DNA of 64,000 bases from Jacaranda mimosifolia (GCA_018894105.1 CM032121.1:30604230-30668229), one strand, 5' to 3'; numbered from the stretch's first letter, positions 34,738 through 48,800 are shown. Numbers and translations are program-made. Notes: generated from the letters alone by a model not told the origin.

Positions 34738-36505
34738 TAAGAGTTTTGATTATGACAATATTTGCTGCATGATTAATGTGAGTTATTCCCAGAAATCTAC
34801 TGGAACTTGTCTTATGTTATCTGGAACATATTTTGAGCTGTTTGGAACTTATCTTCCAATATATTTTGGCAGCATATCTTTATATTTGATTAACTACATC
34901 GTATCTCTTATTTATGAAAGGAATATCGTGTTGCTGAGCTTGAACATGGGCTCATCATGGCCAGATTCAATGAACATAATATATGGAATGATTGACTAGT
35001 GGCTTCTTTCCTTTTTTTGTTATCTCTTCCCATTTGATAACCTTTTAATGATTTAAGAAAAGAGCATTTTCTGCATGGACATATTAACTTATCTTTAAAT
35101 AATTTGTAGAGAATTCATAAGTCTTTTCTGGAATTTGCCTTCCATAAATAACTGGAATCTGACTTATCTTTTTCATCAAGATCATCTAGATTGATTCATA
35201 TCTTTCTTATTAGGAAAGTATATCCTTCTTGGCTCTAAATCTTGCATCTCTAGGTAGCTGAATAAGTTTATTTGATTTGGATGCCATAATTATTCTTTCC
35301 TTAACTATCTGCTGGAATTTGTCTATGCGCTGGTACATACTTTCCATATTTAAAAGATCTTTTAAAGATTCTAGCCTAATTCATATCTTTTATGATTTAG
35401 GAAAGAAATCAATCTTGTTGTTTTTATTAATAAATTTTCAATTCATGTTGCTAATGGATTTTACTATAATATCTTGTTTCCTTATTTGTTTCCAATGGAC
35501 ACTTACCTAATTAATGATTTATAGCCGTTGGACATGAACATATAAATAAGAAAATATACAGCATTGTTTGATGTGAATCACTTAGTCAGGAGAGAACTTT
35601 GTTAAGTGTATTGAGAAGTTGTGTGATACTCTCTTACATGTTCTTATGCTTAATTATTTCTAATTCCTTGCTCTACGTGTGTTTTCGAGGGACCTTGTGA
35701 CGAAGAAGGTCAAGTGAAGCTTGCCTTCGACGGACCTCGGGGAGACGAGGACAAGGCTGTTTCTGTATCGAAAGACCTAGTGGTGAAGAGGGACAAGAGT
35801 CGTACCTACCCTCGAAGGATCCCGTGAAGAGAACAAATTAGCGTTTGGTTGCTTTAAGGACCTCTAGGTGAAAAAACCAGTAGGGCGGTACTGTCTGGAA
35901 CTTTCCGCAGTGTTCTTGATTCTGGTATGGAAGAAGAGACTAGAGCTTACCGTACGGAGTGGCAGCAACTCGTGCATCAGTTCACAGAGGTTGTGCAAGT
36001 GAATCTAGCAGAAGTTCCCCCGAACCTGTTCACAAGCGGTTGGTTTCAACAGTGTTCTGGAACTTGCCTCATGCCGTCTGGGATTCTAGTGTAGCTCTTT
36101 GCGAATAGCTAATTTTTCACCTTGCTAGGGTGTTTCTGTTCCCTACACTTTCGTTATTGTCAAATTATTATTTTTATTTGTAAAAACATTTTCATACACT
36201 TATTAATTTGATAGGTTTAAAATCCTAAGTGAAAGCTTAGGTAGAGGACATAGGCTTGCCGAACCTCTATAAATTTTAGTATCTATTTACTACTGCACTT
36301 ACTGCTTTTCTTATCACTGGTCTGACTGATATCTTAACTGATATTTACAAATTTCAATTAGTAACTAAAACTATTTTTCTGCAAAAGACTTAACAGTGAA
36401 AAACAGTTTTTGAAAAGACCAAAAAGTATTTTGAGTGATAAATTTTCGCTGCATTAAAATCTCTTAAGCCTAATTCACCCCCTTTTAGGCATATAATCAC
36501 TCACA
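34738..36505 (+). mobile_element. Solo LTR of a SIRE/Maximus-type copia element
   Basis: From 35786 to 36505 it aligns closely with 45034-45742, the LTR that precedes a SIRE-type gag-pol. The right end is CATATAATCACTCACA in both. Here it is followed by unrelated sequence, not a primer site, so this is a solo LTR. The left end is set near AGAGTTTTGATTATGACAA, which resembles starts of such LTRs, but I found no target duplication. Small reading frames inside are not genes. Confidence 0.72.
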
Positions 36506-38716
36506 CATTTGCCTCTCTATCTCTGTTGTAGTCCAACATCACGCAAGGCGCAGTTTGATGCCCATTTCATAATGTAAATAATTTTATTTTTATTTATGTT
36601 TTTTTTTAAATTTTAGACATACAAAGAAAAATATAGTACAATAATTTTTTTTTGTAAAGTTTGTTTTGGGACATGGTACAAATGTACAATAGGACATGGT
36701 ACTATAGTACAATATAGTACAATAATTTTATTTTTATTTATGTATTTTTTAAAATTTTAGACATACAAAGAAAAATATAGTACAATAATCTGTGCATATA
36801 ATAAAGCATTGTATATCAAAATTGTGCATATAGCAACCTGTTTAAGCTATACATGAAATACTTATCCTGCATTACGATTATACTCATAATCAGACAAACC
36901 TATAAAAAAGAAACAACCATGCTTGCTAATGATGTAATTCTTTGTGAGTGCCTAATTATTCAAAGTTAATAATTTTTTCTTTTTGAATTGGATTTGATTC
37001 ATATTAAAAAATATATAGTCAACACCCATTTGGATATTAACACATGCACAATTAAATAAAATTATAATTAATTTAAGGCTAGTAGTAAAAGAGTTGTATT
37101 GTAAAATAAAATCTATAAAGCAATTCTTAATGAAAAGCATTAAGAAACTTCTCCAATCCCATGTCCACCTTCATATGTTCTTCCATAAAATAAATCTTTT
37201 ATTTTAAAGAATATATTCAGTATATTTTCTAATAGGTTTGTTATTTATAAAATAATTTTTGTTTCCCACTTTTCCAATCTTTCACTAATAAGAATGATGG
37301 ATGAAGCTCAAAGCCCTTTTCTTGTTATGCAATAATATTCAAATCTTTTATTGATAAACATGCTAACTCTTTTATCAAGCACCAATGAATTGTAAGGAAA
37401 ATTTCTAATGGTAATTGCTGAAATGTATCATCCCCATAATTCAGGGGGCATTCCACTAAATTGTATTTTACCCTATAATTTTCTTAGAATAAAAACAGTA
37501 GGAGAACTATTAAAAAAATAAAGGGAAAAGGTCAATATGTACATAAGTAAGCTAGGATAGCAGGCAAACCAAACAAATCCAACCAAGTTTTGAGTCAATT
37601 ACCAAGAGTAACATCAAAATTGCAAAATGAGCTTTACAGGAAATCTAGTTCCAAATATACAAGAGGTAAGCCAACAACCATAAATTTCAAACATGCTAAG
37701 GTAAAGATACAAGCATAACCGTGCTAAAAACATCAAGAACTCTATCCCATCAAGCTTTCTACTGAGATTCATCAACATTTAATACTCATATTCATAAGAA
37801 ACCAATCTATTTCAACACCAATAATCTCTTTCATGCGGCTTAAATACACAAAAAGGGGGAAAATGGGCTTGCTAGCAAAAGAAAGAAAAAATTGTTAAAT
37901 GAAACACATAAAAACAAAAATCGAGAAGAGTGAGCTAGTTGAACTGCAGTAAGAAGAAAAATATAAAAAGGAAAAGGCATTTGCTAGGAAAAGAAAGAAA
38001 ATCAGACAACGTCATTTTGTACAGCAGAATATGCAACAAAATGACACCATTTTGTATAAATAAAAGAAAAAAATCGAAGGCAAATTCAAAAAACCCACAT
38101 ATAAAAAGCCACTTGAGGTAAAAATCCCCAAAAGCCCTTTTCTTCTAAGTTCTAATCATGTGAGTGGGGCCCACCACCAAAACTCCACTTAAGAAAGGCA
38201 TACAACTCAAGCAGCTAAAGGTACACACCTAGATAACAATGACCAAACAAAAAATCTATTTGTAGAAAAAATCCAAAAAGTTTATTTTCTTCTAACTATT
38301 TGAATGGGGCCCACCACCATCCCCCAAAACCAAAAAGCATATAACTAAAGAGGGCTAAGATACGCTCCTACACAACAGCAATGAAACAAAATGACATCGT
38401 TTGACAAAAACAACAACTGATTTTTTTTTGTTGAAAACAGCACTCACGCGCGGTCAAAAGAATCACATGTGTATTCATGTCTATAATATATCGTAATACA
38501 ATGTCTATTTAATAATGGCTATGTCCAATGGTTATTTTTAATAATTATGGTTATATGATAACAATCTTTTAGTAATTATAAATATTATGTTTAATTCTAA
38601 TGAATCTTTAGTATGTCTATAAAAAAAGAAAATAAAATAAATACCTTGTCTAGGGCCTTAATCAGGGTATGCTCACAGCTTTACAATAATTATATATATA
38701 TATATATATAGGGTGA
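36506..38716. other. AT-rich intergenic region with local duplications
   Basis: No gene is seen. Two direct duplications are present. A segment around GACATACAAAGAAAAATATA recurs at about 36618 and 36760. A roughly 147-bp unit containing GTGGGGCCCACCACCA-like sequence recurs at 38160 and 38305, with AAAATGACACCATTTTG-like words beside it. Confidence 0.65.
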
Positions 38717-40956
38717 TGTTGGAATAGTGCCCTACAAGTCAATTAGATTGGCATGTAAACTATTTTACTTGTGATACAATCTTGATTAAATGATATTCAT
38801 TAAATGGCCATCTTCATCTTATACTTATATTTAACTGGCATTTGGTTGAAGCCCTTAGATCACACAAGACTATGGAACGTGGTCATACATTGGGCGATGC
38901 ATTATGAAATAAATTTTATACGGTTGTGATCTTAAATCTTCCAAGTCATAGGATATGATGAGACAGAGCATCTAATATTGATAGACTTGTACTAACGATG
39001 CATAAATCCAAGAGTTGGATATTGCTCCGTTTCATGAGCAAGCCATATGAGATATGGGTGCATGATGAGTGGGTGCTTGTTAGAAAACAAGTTTACTGAA
39101 GGCCTGCCGGAGAATCCATTAGATAGCCGTAGTGGCAAGTTCTCCAGTTTATGCTAGTGCATATAATTAGTCATTTGACTTGAGGATCCATGATAACCCT
39201 GTTTTTAGGTCCTCATGCTTTGACTTTTTCTTGACCACTTAGCAAGTATTTTGGGTTGAGGTTGGGTATGAGCTACTTAGATATAGAGGTTTGTGAGATC
39301 CAAGATGGGATCTGACTCTTCGTCATTGTGAATGGTGAGTACATCTCTTATGTATTATAATGATTGATTCCAAGAAATTCTTACGCAAGGTAGTATGACA
39401 ATTTGAAAAAGGAGTTTTTGAAAGATGAGGTCATAAAGGAAAATCGAACATTGGGAATAGAAACATAGTGTCGAGGCTATTAGGGAGCCGACAAATATCT
39501 TACCCTAGACCTCTTTCGGGAGATAGGAGACGGAATGACCATATTTGCATGGTATGCGTAGAGCCAGAATGGTTCTCCAAAAGCATTTATTTCGACTAAT
39601 TAGTTGGGTTCCATGAGCTTGAGATTGGACATCGACCATGGAGATTAGGTACTTTTCAATTAATGGAGATTAATTGAATTGAGTCATTAGTTTAAAGGAG
39701 TTTAAATTAATGTGAATATTTGATATTTGATATTTTATAAGTCACAGATGGTTGTAAGCCTATATCCAATAAATGGTAGAATGTAATGGGTCACACACAA
39801 AAGCTAATTGCAAATCCTACTTGATGAAGGGGAATTTTCTAAGAGTTAGAAAAATTCCTTCATGATCGATTTTGTAGGTAGACAGTTGATGCAATTTGTG
39901 GTCATTTTGACTTGGTTAATTTAATTTTTAAATTGATCCACTTAATTTAAAAAGTTAAATTAGACCAATAAACTAAGGTGTTAATTATTTAGTGCCACAT
40001 GACTATTAATTGGTCAACTTAAGGAGTTAAGTTAACAATAATTAGCTTAAAGAGTTAAGCTAATTGACTTAAGAGTTAAGTCAAAGGTTAATTAATTAAA
40101 TTAAAGTATTTAATTTAATTAAAATGAAGAATTATTTTGGAGAAAAAATTCAAATGAAGAGTTCATTTGGTGTGGCATTAGAATTTATTTGGATGACATT
40201 TCATGAGATGAAATAAAAATTTCAAATGAAATTCAGATGCACACAAAATTCACATGCCACTTGCTTGCCAACTTGAGGAAGGTGTGATGCCACCTTGGCA
40301 TCACGCCATCCTCCCTCTATATATAAATATAGAGTGAGAGAGTGGGCGGCCACTTTTGCATATGAATACAAGCATCTAGATTTAAAAGTTAGATTCTCTC
40401 TTTTTCCCTCCAATTTTCCAAGTATTGCCTCATGTGTTGAAGCTTCACTTTTCTTCATCTCCTACCTCCAAATCAAGTCTTCATCCTTGCATGTCTCTTC
40501 CTTATTCTCCAGCTAACATTGAGGAGAATTAGATTGTGCATTGGTCTGTGGATATTATTATTAGAGGCAAAACAATTAGATTGCTAGCCTTTTGGAGATC
40601 CTCTATTCGGATAATAATATTGGAGTGTCCATTGGAGGTCTTGCCAAAATTGTTTTGAGGTGAAATTTTTACTGGATAATCATCAAGGCGTTGATGATAT
40701 TTTGGTCTAGGTTTCACTCAATTCTGAGTTTGTTTGGTTGGACAAAAGTTGCTGGAAAAACCGTTGTGTCACTGGGAGACAGATTCTAGGAGTTGAATTG
40801 TTCTTCCTAGTTTCTTTTGATTTTGAGAAAATCAAGGTAATCCTCAAACCAAATCTGAATCTATGGCATGCTTAAATCCTTGGCTTCATATGTAGCCTAG
40901 TTATTGTGGAGTTTTTATGATTTAATTATTGGATCCTAGTGCTATATGTGACTTCA
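38717..40956 (+). repeat. 5' LTR of copia family A copy 2
   Basis: 2240 bp, from TGTTGGAATAGTGCCC to TGACTTCA. This uninterrupted copy gives the true LTR length and proves the CACTA insertion in copy 1. A TATA-like CTATATATAAATATAG lies at 40315. Confidence 0.92.
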
Positions 40957-40958
40957 AA

Positions 40959-40971
40959 TGGTATCAGAGCC
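40959..40971 (+). promoter_or_regulatory. tRNA-iMet primer binding site, copia copy 2
   Basis: TGGTATCAGAGCC lies two bases after the LTR end, the same spacing as in copy 1. Confidence 0.93.
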
Positions 40972-42929
40972 TAATTCATGCTATAATTTGGACTTTTTGA
41001 TTGATTGATTCATGTGATGAATTGATCTAAATCTCCAAATACTTGATCCAACCTAAGGATTGGATAGTTTGGATGATGATGATTGTGGCTCCTTTGCTTG
41101 ATGAATTGAAAGCATGCTAATATGTATTTTAATTGTTAATTCATATGATTAGTATGTTTTAATTCATAGATGCTAATGTTGAATTTTTGATTTGGCATTA
41201 GTTGATGTTATATGTTGATATAGCATGTGGAATTTGGCCTTAAAGTGTTTTGGTCAATTTGAGATCCAATATGATTGGAGTTTATTGGAGATTTTTGAAG
41301 AATATGATTCTTACTTAAACTTGTTTTTAGAAGCATGACTGATCACTTGAAATTTCATTTTTAAAAGATGCTTTATATCTGAAATTTCTTCTATATTGTG
41401 TGATTTAATGTTTAGGAGCTTTCCTAAATTTTTTGGTGCAGAAAAGTTGAGCCTAAAATCAATTGACTCGATCATGATTCCGAAATAGAGGCTGCTGCAA
41501 GCCACTGCCAGGCCCTCGCCAGGCAGCGGGCGCGCCATGCGCACGCTAGCCGCCCAACTGTACAACTAGGTTGGGCCAGCAACGGCTATTTTGAGTGGAG
41601 ATGAGTTTTGAGTATTATTTTTGGTTCCTTTAGTGACCAAAAGTGTTTTATTTCACACATAATAGATGTAAAAATGTTGTGCAAGTTCTCCAAATTATGT
41701 TTGATATTTTTGATTGTTTTTAAAAGCTTGTTAAAATTAATCTTCAATAATGAAGCATAATTGTTATGCTTGATCTTACTTGACCAATTAGTTGTTTATG
41801 AGATAAGCATTTAATTGTTAGAATTGAATGTTAATTCTAGATTTATTTATTGTTCATTTAATTATTGAATAGATGATGAATGAATGGGGATGATCATGAG
41901 CCTTTAATATTGATTTTATTTATTTCAAGTTATTGAAAAGGGTTGTATTAAATTGGGGCTTGCATGACTCTTAATTTCTATCTTGTAAATGTTATGAGAG
42001 TAGAATCACTAGGAGTGGAGATTTCTTTCTCTTGTAAATGATGTAAGGATCAAGGAAGACCATTAGAGGCAGGAAGATCCATGAATGTATAAGATAGACT
42101 CATGTAATAACTAGATTTAATCAAACCACTTAAAATTAATGAGGTGGTGCACTTATGGCTCTAAGTACACCACTTGGTTAAGGCTGATGGTCATCCCACC
42201 GTTAGAGCATAGTAGGCGTTTTTACTTATTTATGCTTTCCATATCCTATTGATGTATGAGAAGCATGATTAGGATATGGAAAATCTAAATAAGAAGATAA
42301 AAATGATGAGCTCTTTGTAAGCAACAAAAATCCACTTAGAATGTCTAAGTGCTATCAAATATTAAGTCAAAATGAATACAAATTAAAAGGAGTTTTAATT
42401 AATCCATGCCTTCTACCAATAGTATATGTCATGACGACGCTACCGTCTTTGTGTGATGGCACTCGATCATGGGGGTCATACTTAGATAGAAAGCTGTGAG
42501 CATATACTTAGCATATGATGTACTTTTGATTTGAGGCTTCCCATGCATTGGCACTCGGTCATGGGGGATGTTGTGGAGCGGTCTCAATTTAAAGTTTGAT
42601 TGGTAAGTCCGATTTAACACCTAGTAATGTAGATGGCATATGGTTATGTGGGTCTACATGAAAAGTGAGACAAAACACATCAAGAGTTGCATGAGATGCA
42701 ATTAGCAAATATTGCTTACCCTTCAATTGTTTGTGGATGGCACTCGATCACAGGGGTCGGACTAGGAAATGAAATTTTCCGAATTCTTCTAGACGGTGAA
42801 GGATTTGATAAAATAGTGGGAGAAAAATATGCTTGAAAGGCCATGAATATGTTTTTAATATCAATACTCAATCATATGCTTTACTATTCTTTTTGCTTGT
42901 TGTAGATTTTTGAAATCTTCAAAAACAAA
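40972..42929 (+). other. Long leader of copia copy 2
   Basis: The same length as in copy 1. It holds four GGCACTCGATCATGGG-type repeats (42459, 42548, 42638, 42733) at the positions where copy 1 has its CACGAGTC motif. A short GC-rich patch at 41500-41560 also has a counterpart in copy 1. Confidence 0.72.
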
Positions 42930-45033
42930 ATAGCTAAGAATCCACTCCACATTATTTGAAAACTAATAAACTAACTAGGCCAAACTTTTGTGATTGGTTG
43001 AGAAACCTCAAGGTAGTTCTAGACTCCAAAAAGAGGACCTATGTCCTTGATTAAAATCTACTAGACACCTTGGGCGATGACGCCACCATGAGGCCTGTGA
43101 ATTGTTCACTAAATTTGTAGATGATGATCAATAAACGAGATGCCTCATGATGGCTTCCATGACCAATGAGCTTCAAAAGACTCGTGAACATATGAAACAT
43201 GCTAGTGTGATTTATACATATCTATAAGAGTTGTATGTTGTTCAAACAAGACACGAAAGGTTCGCTTTGTCTAGAGATCTTCTTAGGTCAAGGATGGTTG
43301 AGGGTTCAAGTGTCCATGATCATAGGCTCAAGATGATTGTACTCATTGAGAAGTTTGGAAAACTTGATGTCATCATGGATAATGACCTCTACGTGGATTT
43401 GATCCTACAGTCATTGCCCTCCTCGTTTGACCAATTCATTATGAACTTTAATATGTCCAAACAAGAGGTAGCGATTAAAGAATTGGTGAACATGTTGGTG
43501 ACCATTGAGGCAACGATGAGAAAGGAAAAGCCTCTTATGCTTGCTTCCTCCTCTAAGTATAGGGGCCCTAGGGGTCCTAGAAAAGGAGGTAAAAGGAAGA
43601 AGAGTTCTTCCTCCAAAGGGAAGCAACCCTTGAAGAGTTCGGAAGGGAGTCAAGAAAAAAAAAGAGGTTAAGACCGATGCAAGTTATTTCCATTATGGCA
43701 AAAAAGGGCATTGGAAAAGGAATTGCAAAGCTTACCTTGCAACCTTTGAAAAGGGTATGTACTTTATTGAAGTGCACTTGACGACTAATTCTTCCTCATT
43801 GGTATTTGATACCGCGTGTGGCTCTCACCTTTGTAATTCTTTACAGGGGATTGAAAGAAGAAAGAGTTTTAATGAAGGGGATATGATTCTCCGCCTAGAA
43901 AATAGAGCAAGATTGCTGCCATGGTCTAAGGCGTTGTCAAGTTAGACTTGGGGAATGCTTGCATTACATTAAATCCTTGTTATTATGTACCCAATCTTGT
44001 TAAGAACATTATTTCAATTCATGTTCTTGATAATGAAGGATATGATTTTTCTATATCAAATGGGATGTTGAAAGCATTAAAGAATAGTTCTTTACTTGCA
44101 CAATGTACATTGAATAACATATTGTACATACTGATTTGCAACCTTCATTAATGCACATTTAATCAAGTAAAAGAAAATTAGATAATGATGAAGATGCCAT
44201 CCTATGGCATGTAAGATTTGGACATATCTCTAAAAATAAGATGAACAAGTTTGAATCTTTCAAAGCACTAAATGTTAGTGCCATTGAGGACCTTCCTACT
44301 TGTGAATCTTGTTTGACAGAAAAAATGACCAAGGCTCACTTTGTAGGAAAAACGGAGCGTACCGCAAGTCCTAGGAAAAATGGATGTTTATGGCCCACTA
44401 AGAGTTAGTCCAAGAAGACGCTATTCTTACTTCATCATCTTCACTGATGATTATAGTCGGTTCGGACATATGTATCTTATGAAATACAAGTCAGAAGCCT
44501 TTGAAAAATTTAAAGAGTATATGAATGAAGTAGAAAAGCAAAAGGGACTTTCTATTAAAGCTCTTCGATCAGATTAAGGGAGAGAATACCTAAGTACCGA
44601 ATTCTTGGATTATCTAAAGGAAAATGAGATTCTTTCTCAATGGACTCCATCTGGATCGCCCCAACATAATGGAGTAGTCGAGAGGAGAACCCATACATTG
44701 TTAAACATAGTACGTTTCATGATGAGCTTTTTTGATGTACTTATATCCTTTTGGGGATTCGCCTTAGCAATGGCGGCAAGGCTACTAAATGTAGTACCCT
44801 CAAAGTCAGTGCCAAAAATACCACATGAGATGTGGTATGGCAAAGCACCATTTTACCATTATCTTAAGGTTTGGGGGTCTCCCGTTACATCAAGCGGTTA
44901 GTGCGAGACAAGTTGGATAGGAGATCCAACTTGTGTAAGTTTGTGGGATAGCCAAGAGAGCCTTTGAGTTATTATTTCTGTGATCCCTCAGAACAAAAAG
45001 TGTTTGTTTCAAGGAACGTCTACTTTTTGAAAA
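42930..45033 (+). pseudogene. Copia gag-pro-integrase remnant, copy 2
   Basis: The gag start codon is ATA at 42930 where copy 1 has ATG. The Gag body is open at 43231-43671 (DNDLYVDLILQSLP, MSKQEV, KGGKRKKSSSSKGK). The zinc knuckle reads YFHYGKKGHWKRNC (43683-43724), so the first two metal-binding cysteines are lost. The protease region keeps FDTACGSHLC (43805). The integrase core 44380-44900 is well preserved: MDVYGPL, FTDDYSRFGHM, ALRSD then a stop, SPQHNGVVERR, so the three catalytic acids can still be traced. RT and RNase H are absent through truncation at 45033. Confidence 0.88.
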
Positions 45034-45742
45034 GGGACGAGAGTCATACCTACTCTCGAAGGACCCTGTGAAAAGAACAAATCGGTGCTTGGTTGCTCTA
45101 AAGACCTCTAGGTGAAGACACTAGTACGGTGGAACTGTCTGGAATCTTCTACAGTGCTCTTGGTTCCGGTCTAGAAGAAGAGACTACGGTTTGTCATACG
45201 AAGTGGTAGCAACTCGTGCATCAATCTAGAGAGGTTGTGCAAGTGAATCTAGCAGAAGTTCCCCCGGTCCTGTTCACAAGTAGTTGGTTTCACAGTGCTT
45301 CGAAATTTGCCTTACCCTGTTTGGGATTCCAATGTAGCTCTTTGCGAAGAGCTGGTTTTTCACCCTGCTAAGGTGTTTCTAATCCTTTACTTTTTATTAA
45401 TGTCAAATTACCATTATCATTTGTAAAAATATTCTTATACATTTATTAATTTAACAGGTTTAAAATCCTAAGTGAAAGCTTAGGTAGAGGATGTAGGCTC
45501 TTCGAACCTCTATAAATACTAGTGTTTATTTACTTTTATTTTTATTACTTTACTTATCACTAGTCTGACTGGTATCTTCTTAATTGGTACTTACAAATTA
45601 AAGTCAGCATCTAAAATTATTTTTCTACAAAAGACTTAAATAGGTTTTCGAAGGCCAAAAAGTATTTTGAGTGATAAATTTCCACGGCATTAAAATCCCT
45701 TGGGTCTAATTCACCCCCTTCTTAAGCATATAATCACTCACA
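45034..45742 (+). repeat. Truncated 5' LTR of the SIRE-type element
   Basis: Aligns with 35786-36505 of the solo LTR, including AGAAGTTCCCCCG, AATCCTAAGTGAAAGCTTAG and the end ATAATCACTCACA. The first ~1.05 kb of the LTR is missing. Confidence 0.9.
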
Positions 45743-45744
45743 AT

Positions 45745-45756
45745 TGGCATTAGAGC
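45745..45756 (+). promoter_or_regulatory. Degenerate tRNA primer site of the SIRE-type element
   Basis: TGGCATTAGAGC, two changes from TGGTATCAGAGC, lies two bases after the LTR. Confidence 0.75.
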
Positions 45757-45801
45757 ATTAGTTCTCTATATTGTGATGTGACTATCAGAGTAAAAGGTCC
45801 T

Positions 45802-48800
45802 ATGGCTACTAATACTCTTGATGTCTTTGTAGAAGGGTAATCACACAATCGGCCTCCACTGTTTGATGGTTCCAGCTATGCTACTTGGAAAAAGAAGATA
45901 CATGAATACATAATTGCCCAAGATTTTGATATATGGGATGTGGTTAGTGAAGGGTTGACAGTTCCAATAAAATTAGTTGACGGACATATGGATCCAAAGG
46001 AGGGACATGAATTTACCAATGATGATAAAAGGCCATCTCAATGAATGCGAGGGCTAAAAACATTCTGTCATGCGCTCTCACTAAAGAGGAGTACAACCGA
46101 GTTAGTACATGTTCTATAGCAAAGCATATGTAGGAAATATTGCAAGTAACCCACGAAGGTACTTGTCAGGTTTGACAAGAGAGGATAGCTCTTCTCATTC
46201 ACAAGTATGAAATGTTCAGATGAAACCTGATGAGACCATAAGCCAGATGTACACGAGTTTCATGGAAATTATAAGTCCTATGTTTGCACTCGGTAGAACT
46301 ATAAATGAGGATGAGCAAGTCTGGTAGATTCTTGATTGCTTCCAAAGGAATGCACGCTCAAAGTTACTGCTATTCATGAAGCTCGTGATCTTAGCAGAAT
46401 GACCCTGGGTGAACTGATTGGATCTTTTACATCCCATGAGATGACACTGCTAAATAAAGATGAAGGTTCGAAAACAAAGGTGAAAAAGAATATTGCTTTT
46501 AATACCGATCATGATTCTAACTCAAAACTTCAAGAAGATCTTAACGAGGACCAGGTTGAGGATGAAATTGTTCTGATTTCTTGAAGATTAAAGCAACTAA
46601 CAAACCTCAAAAGAAAATTCCAAAACAACAAATCAAAATAAAAAAGAACCAGTCCGAAAATCCAAATACCTAGCCAACTTACGGCTACAAATATAATGAA
46701 ATTGGACACAGAAAATCTGATTGTCCCCGATTGAAGAAATATGCAAAACAAGCCAAAGCTAAGGCGATGGCAACCACATGGCACGAGTTTGATGGTAAAC
46801 AATTTGACAATAAAGAGAACTGCTTCAAGGTAAATCAAGTAAGTACCTCTTCATGTTTTGATTATGATTCTAGTGATGAAATTGACATTGATGTAGATGT
46901 GCAAAAATTGCTTAAGCTTTATGAAATTCATATCAAAATGCTTGTTGATAAAACTAAAGCTTTGCAAGAAAAAGTGGACTATTTGCAGGAAGAATTGGTT
47001 AGGGCTCATAAAGATAAATTTGAAATACAAATGGCTAAAAACAGAGAGACCTTTCATGCTGAATGTAAAAAGAAAATGAATGATTACCTCACTAAAGAGA
47101 ATAATTCCTTGAAGAAACAAATTGAAAATATGAGCCGTGAAATCAAAAGAAAAATGATTGTTGAAAAATAGATGCATGTTAGGGATGATCTAGGTAAATG
47201 TTTCACAAGTGTCAAACACACACATATGCTTGCTCCACCTAGACATAATGTTAAGAAGGGTTGGAAATTCAAAAATCGTATAAATCAGAGAAAAAACAAA
47301 TCAGTTTCAACAACTTCCAAAATGAATTTCAAACCAGTTTGAAAAACCTATTTTATTATGGTAGATCTGGTCATGTCAATTATAGATGTTTGATTGAGAA
47401 ACTTATTGGTACTAAGTTTGTTTGGGTGAGAAAATTATCAGCTAACAACATAGTTTGGGGACCTAAAACAAATTGATTTCTTACAGGTTCATGCCAAGGA
47501 ATATTCCCAGAAATAGAAGTAGTACTTGGATAGCAGATGTTCTAGGCATATGACGGAGGATGCATCCATGTTTCTTAAGCTTAATGATTGCTCTACAGGA
47601 AATGTTCTCTATGCAGACAACACAAAATGATGCATAATAGGTAAAGGTACTATTGCTAAGCAAACTGCTAAGCATAACTTGCTTAGTATCAGTCAAATGT
47701 GCGATGAAGGATATGAGTTTAAATTTCATCCTCCTCACTGTGTTATCAAGCAAAATGAGAAACTGGTTTTTACTTCTACCAGGGATGGAAATGTTTATTG
47801 GATAACTCTTGATGCTTTAACCTATCAAAATATAGAGTGCTTAGCTGTTTCAAATGAAAAATGCTGGAAATGGCATAGAAGAATGGGCCACATGAACATG
47901 GAACTTATATATCATCTCACAAAGAAAGATCTTGTCAAAGGGGTGTGTGATGCATGCCAAAAAGGGAAGCAAATCCAAACATCTTTCAAACCAAAGAATG
48001 AGGTTACAACTTTCAGGCCACTAGAACTTCTACATATTGACCTATTTGGACCCATGAAAACCACATCCCTTAGAGGTAAAAGATATGTGTTTATCATAGT
48101 AGATGATTATACTCGTTGTACGTGGGTTCTATTCTTTGCTCATAAAAATGATGCTCTAAATGCTTTCATTCTACTCACTAAAAGGCTTCAAAATGAAAAA
48201 GGTTATTTCATTAAGAAAATTCGAAGTGACCATGGAATTAAGTTTGATTAAATAAATTTTATTATTTTTTGTGAAGAACATGGTTACATTCATGATTTCT
48301 TTACTCCTAAAATCCCCCAACAAAATGGGGTAGTTGAGAGGAAAAACCAAATTTCGCAAGAAGCGACTAGAACCATAATTAATGAATATGATCTTCCAAA
48401 ATCCTTTTAGGGTGATGCTGTGAATACGGCTTGTTATGTGTAAAATTGTGTCTTCTTAAGACCACTTTTGAGAAAATCCCATATGAATTATGGCACTGTA
48501 AAGTTTCAAATATTTTCTATTTTCGTATCTTTGAATGCAAATGTTACATTCTTATTGATAGAGATTAATTGACAAAGTTTGATTTCAAAGTTGATGAGGC
48601 TATCTTTGTTGGTTACTCAATGCCTAGTAAAGCCTGTTGTGTTTTTAACAAAAGTAAAAAGACTGTTCAAGAATCCACATATGTTATGTTTGATGAAACT
48701 AACCCATCTTATGCCAAGGAAACCTTGAGCAAAGAAGTTGCAGGAATCAAAGAACCAATCAAGATTTCAGACCCTGAGCCATCAACATCAAATCAATAGG

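Larger units (their letters stand above)
38717..45033 (+). mobile_element. Ty1/copia element, family A copy 2, 3'-truncated
   Basis: A complete 5' LTR (38717-40956), primer site, 2-kb leader and gag through integrase remain; reverse transcriptase, RNase H and 3' LTR are missing. Sequence and layout follow copy 1 throughout. The homology ends at 45033, where the LTR of a SIRE-type element starts mid-LTR. Confidence 0.9.

Noticed and set aside
40222..40516. Frames on both strands around the copia LTR TATA region
   Set aside because: They lie within LTR U3/R sequence. The homologous stretch of copy 1 does not keep them open.
41500..41565. Small GC-rich patch in the copia leader as a gene start or CpG island
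   Set aside because: It has a diverged counterpart in copy 1's leader (20080-20165) with no shared frame, so it is leader sequence.
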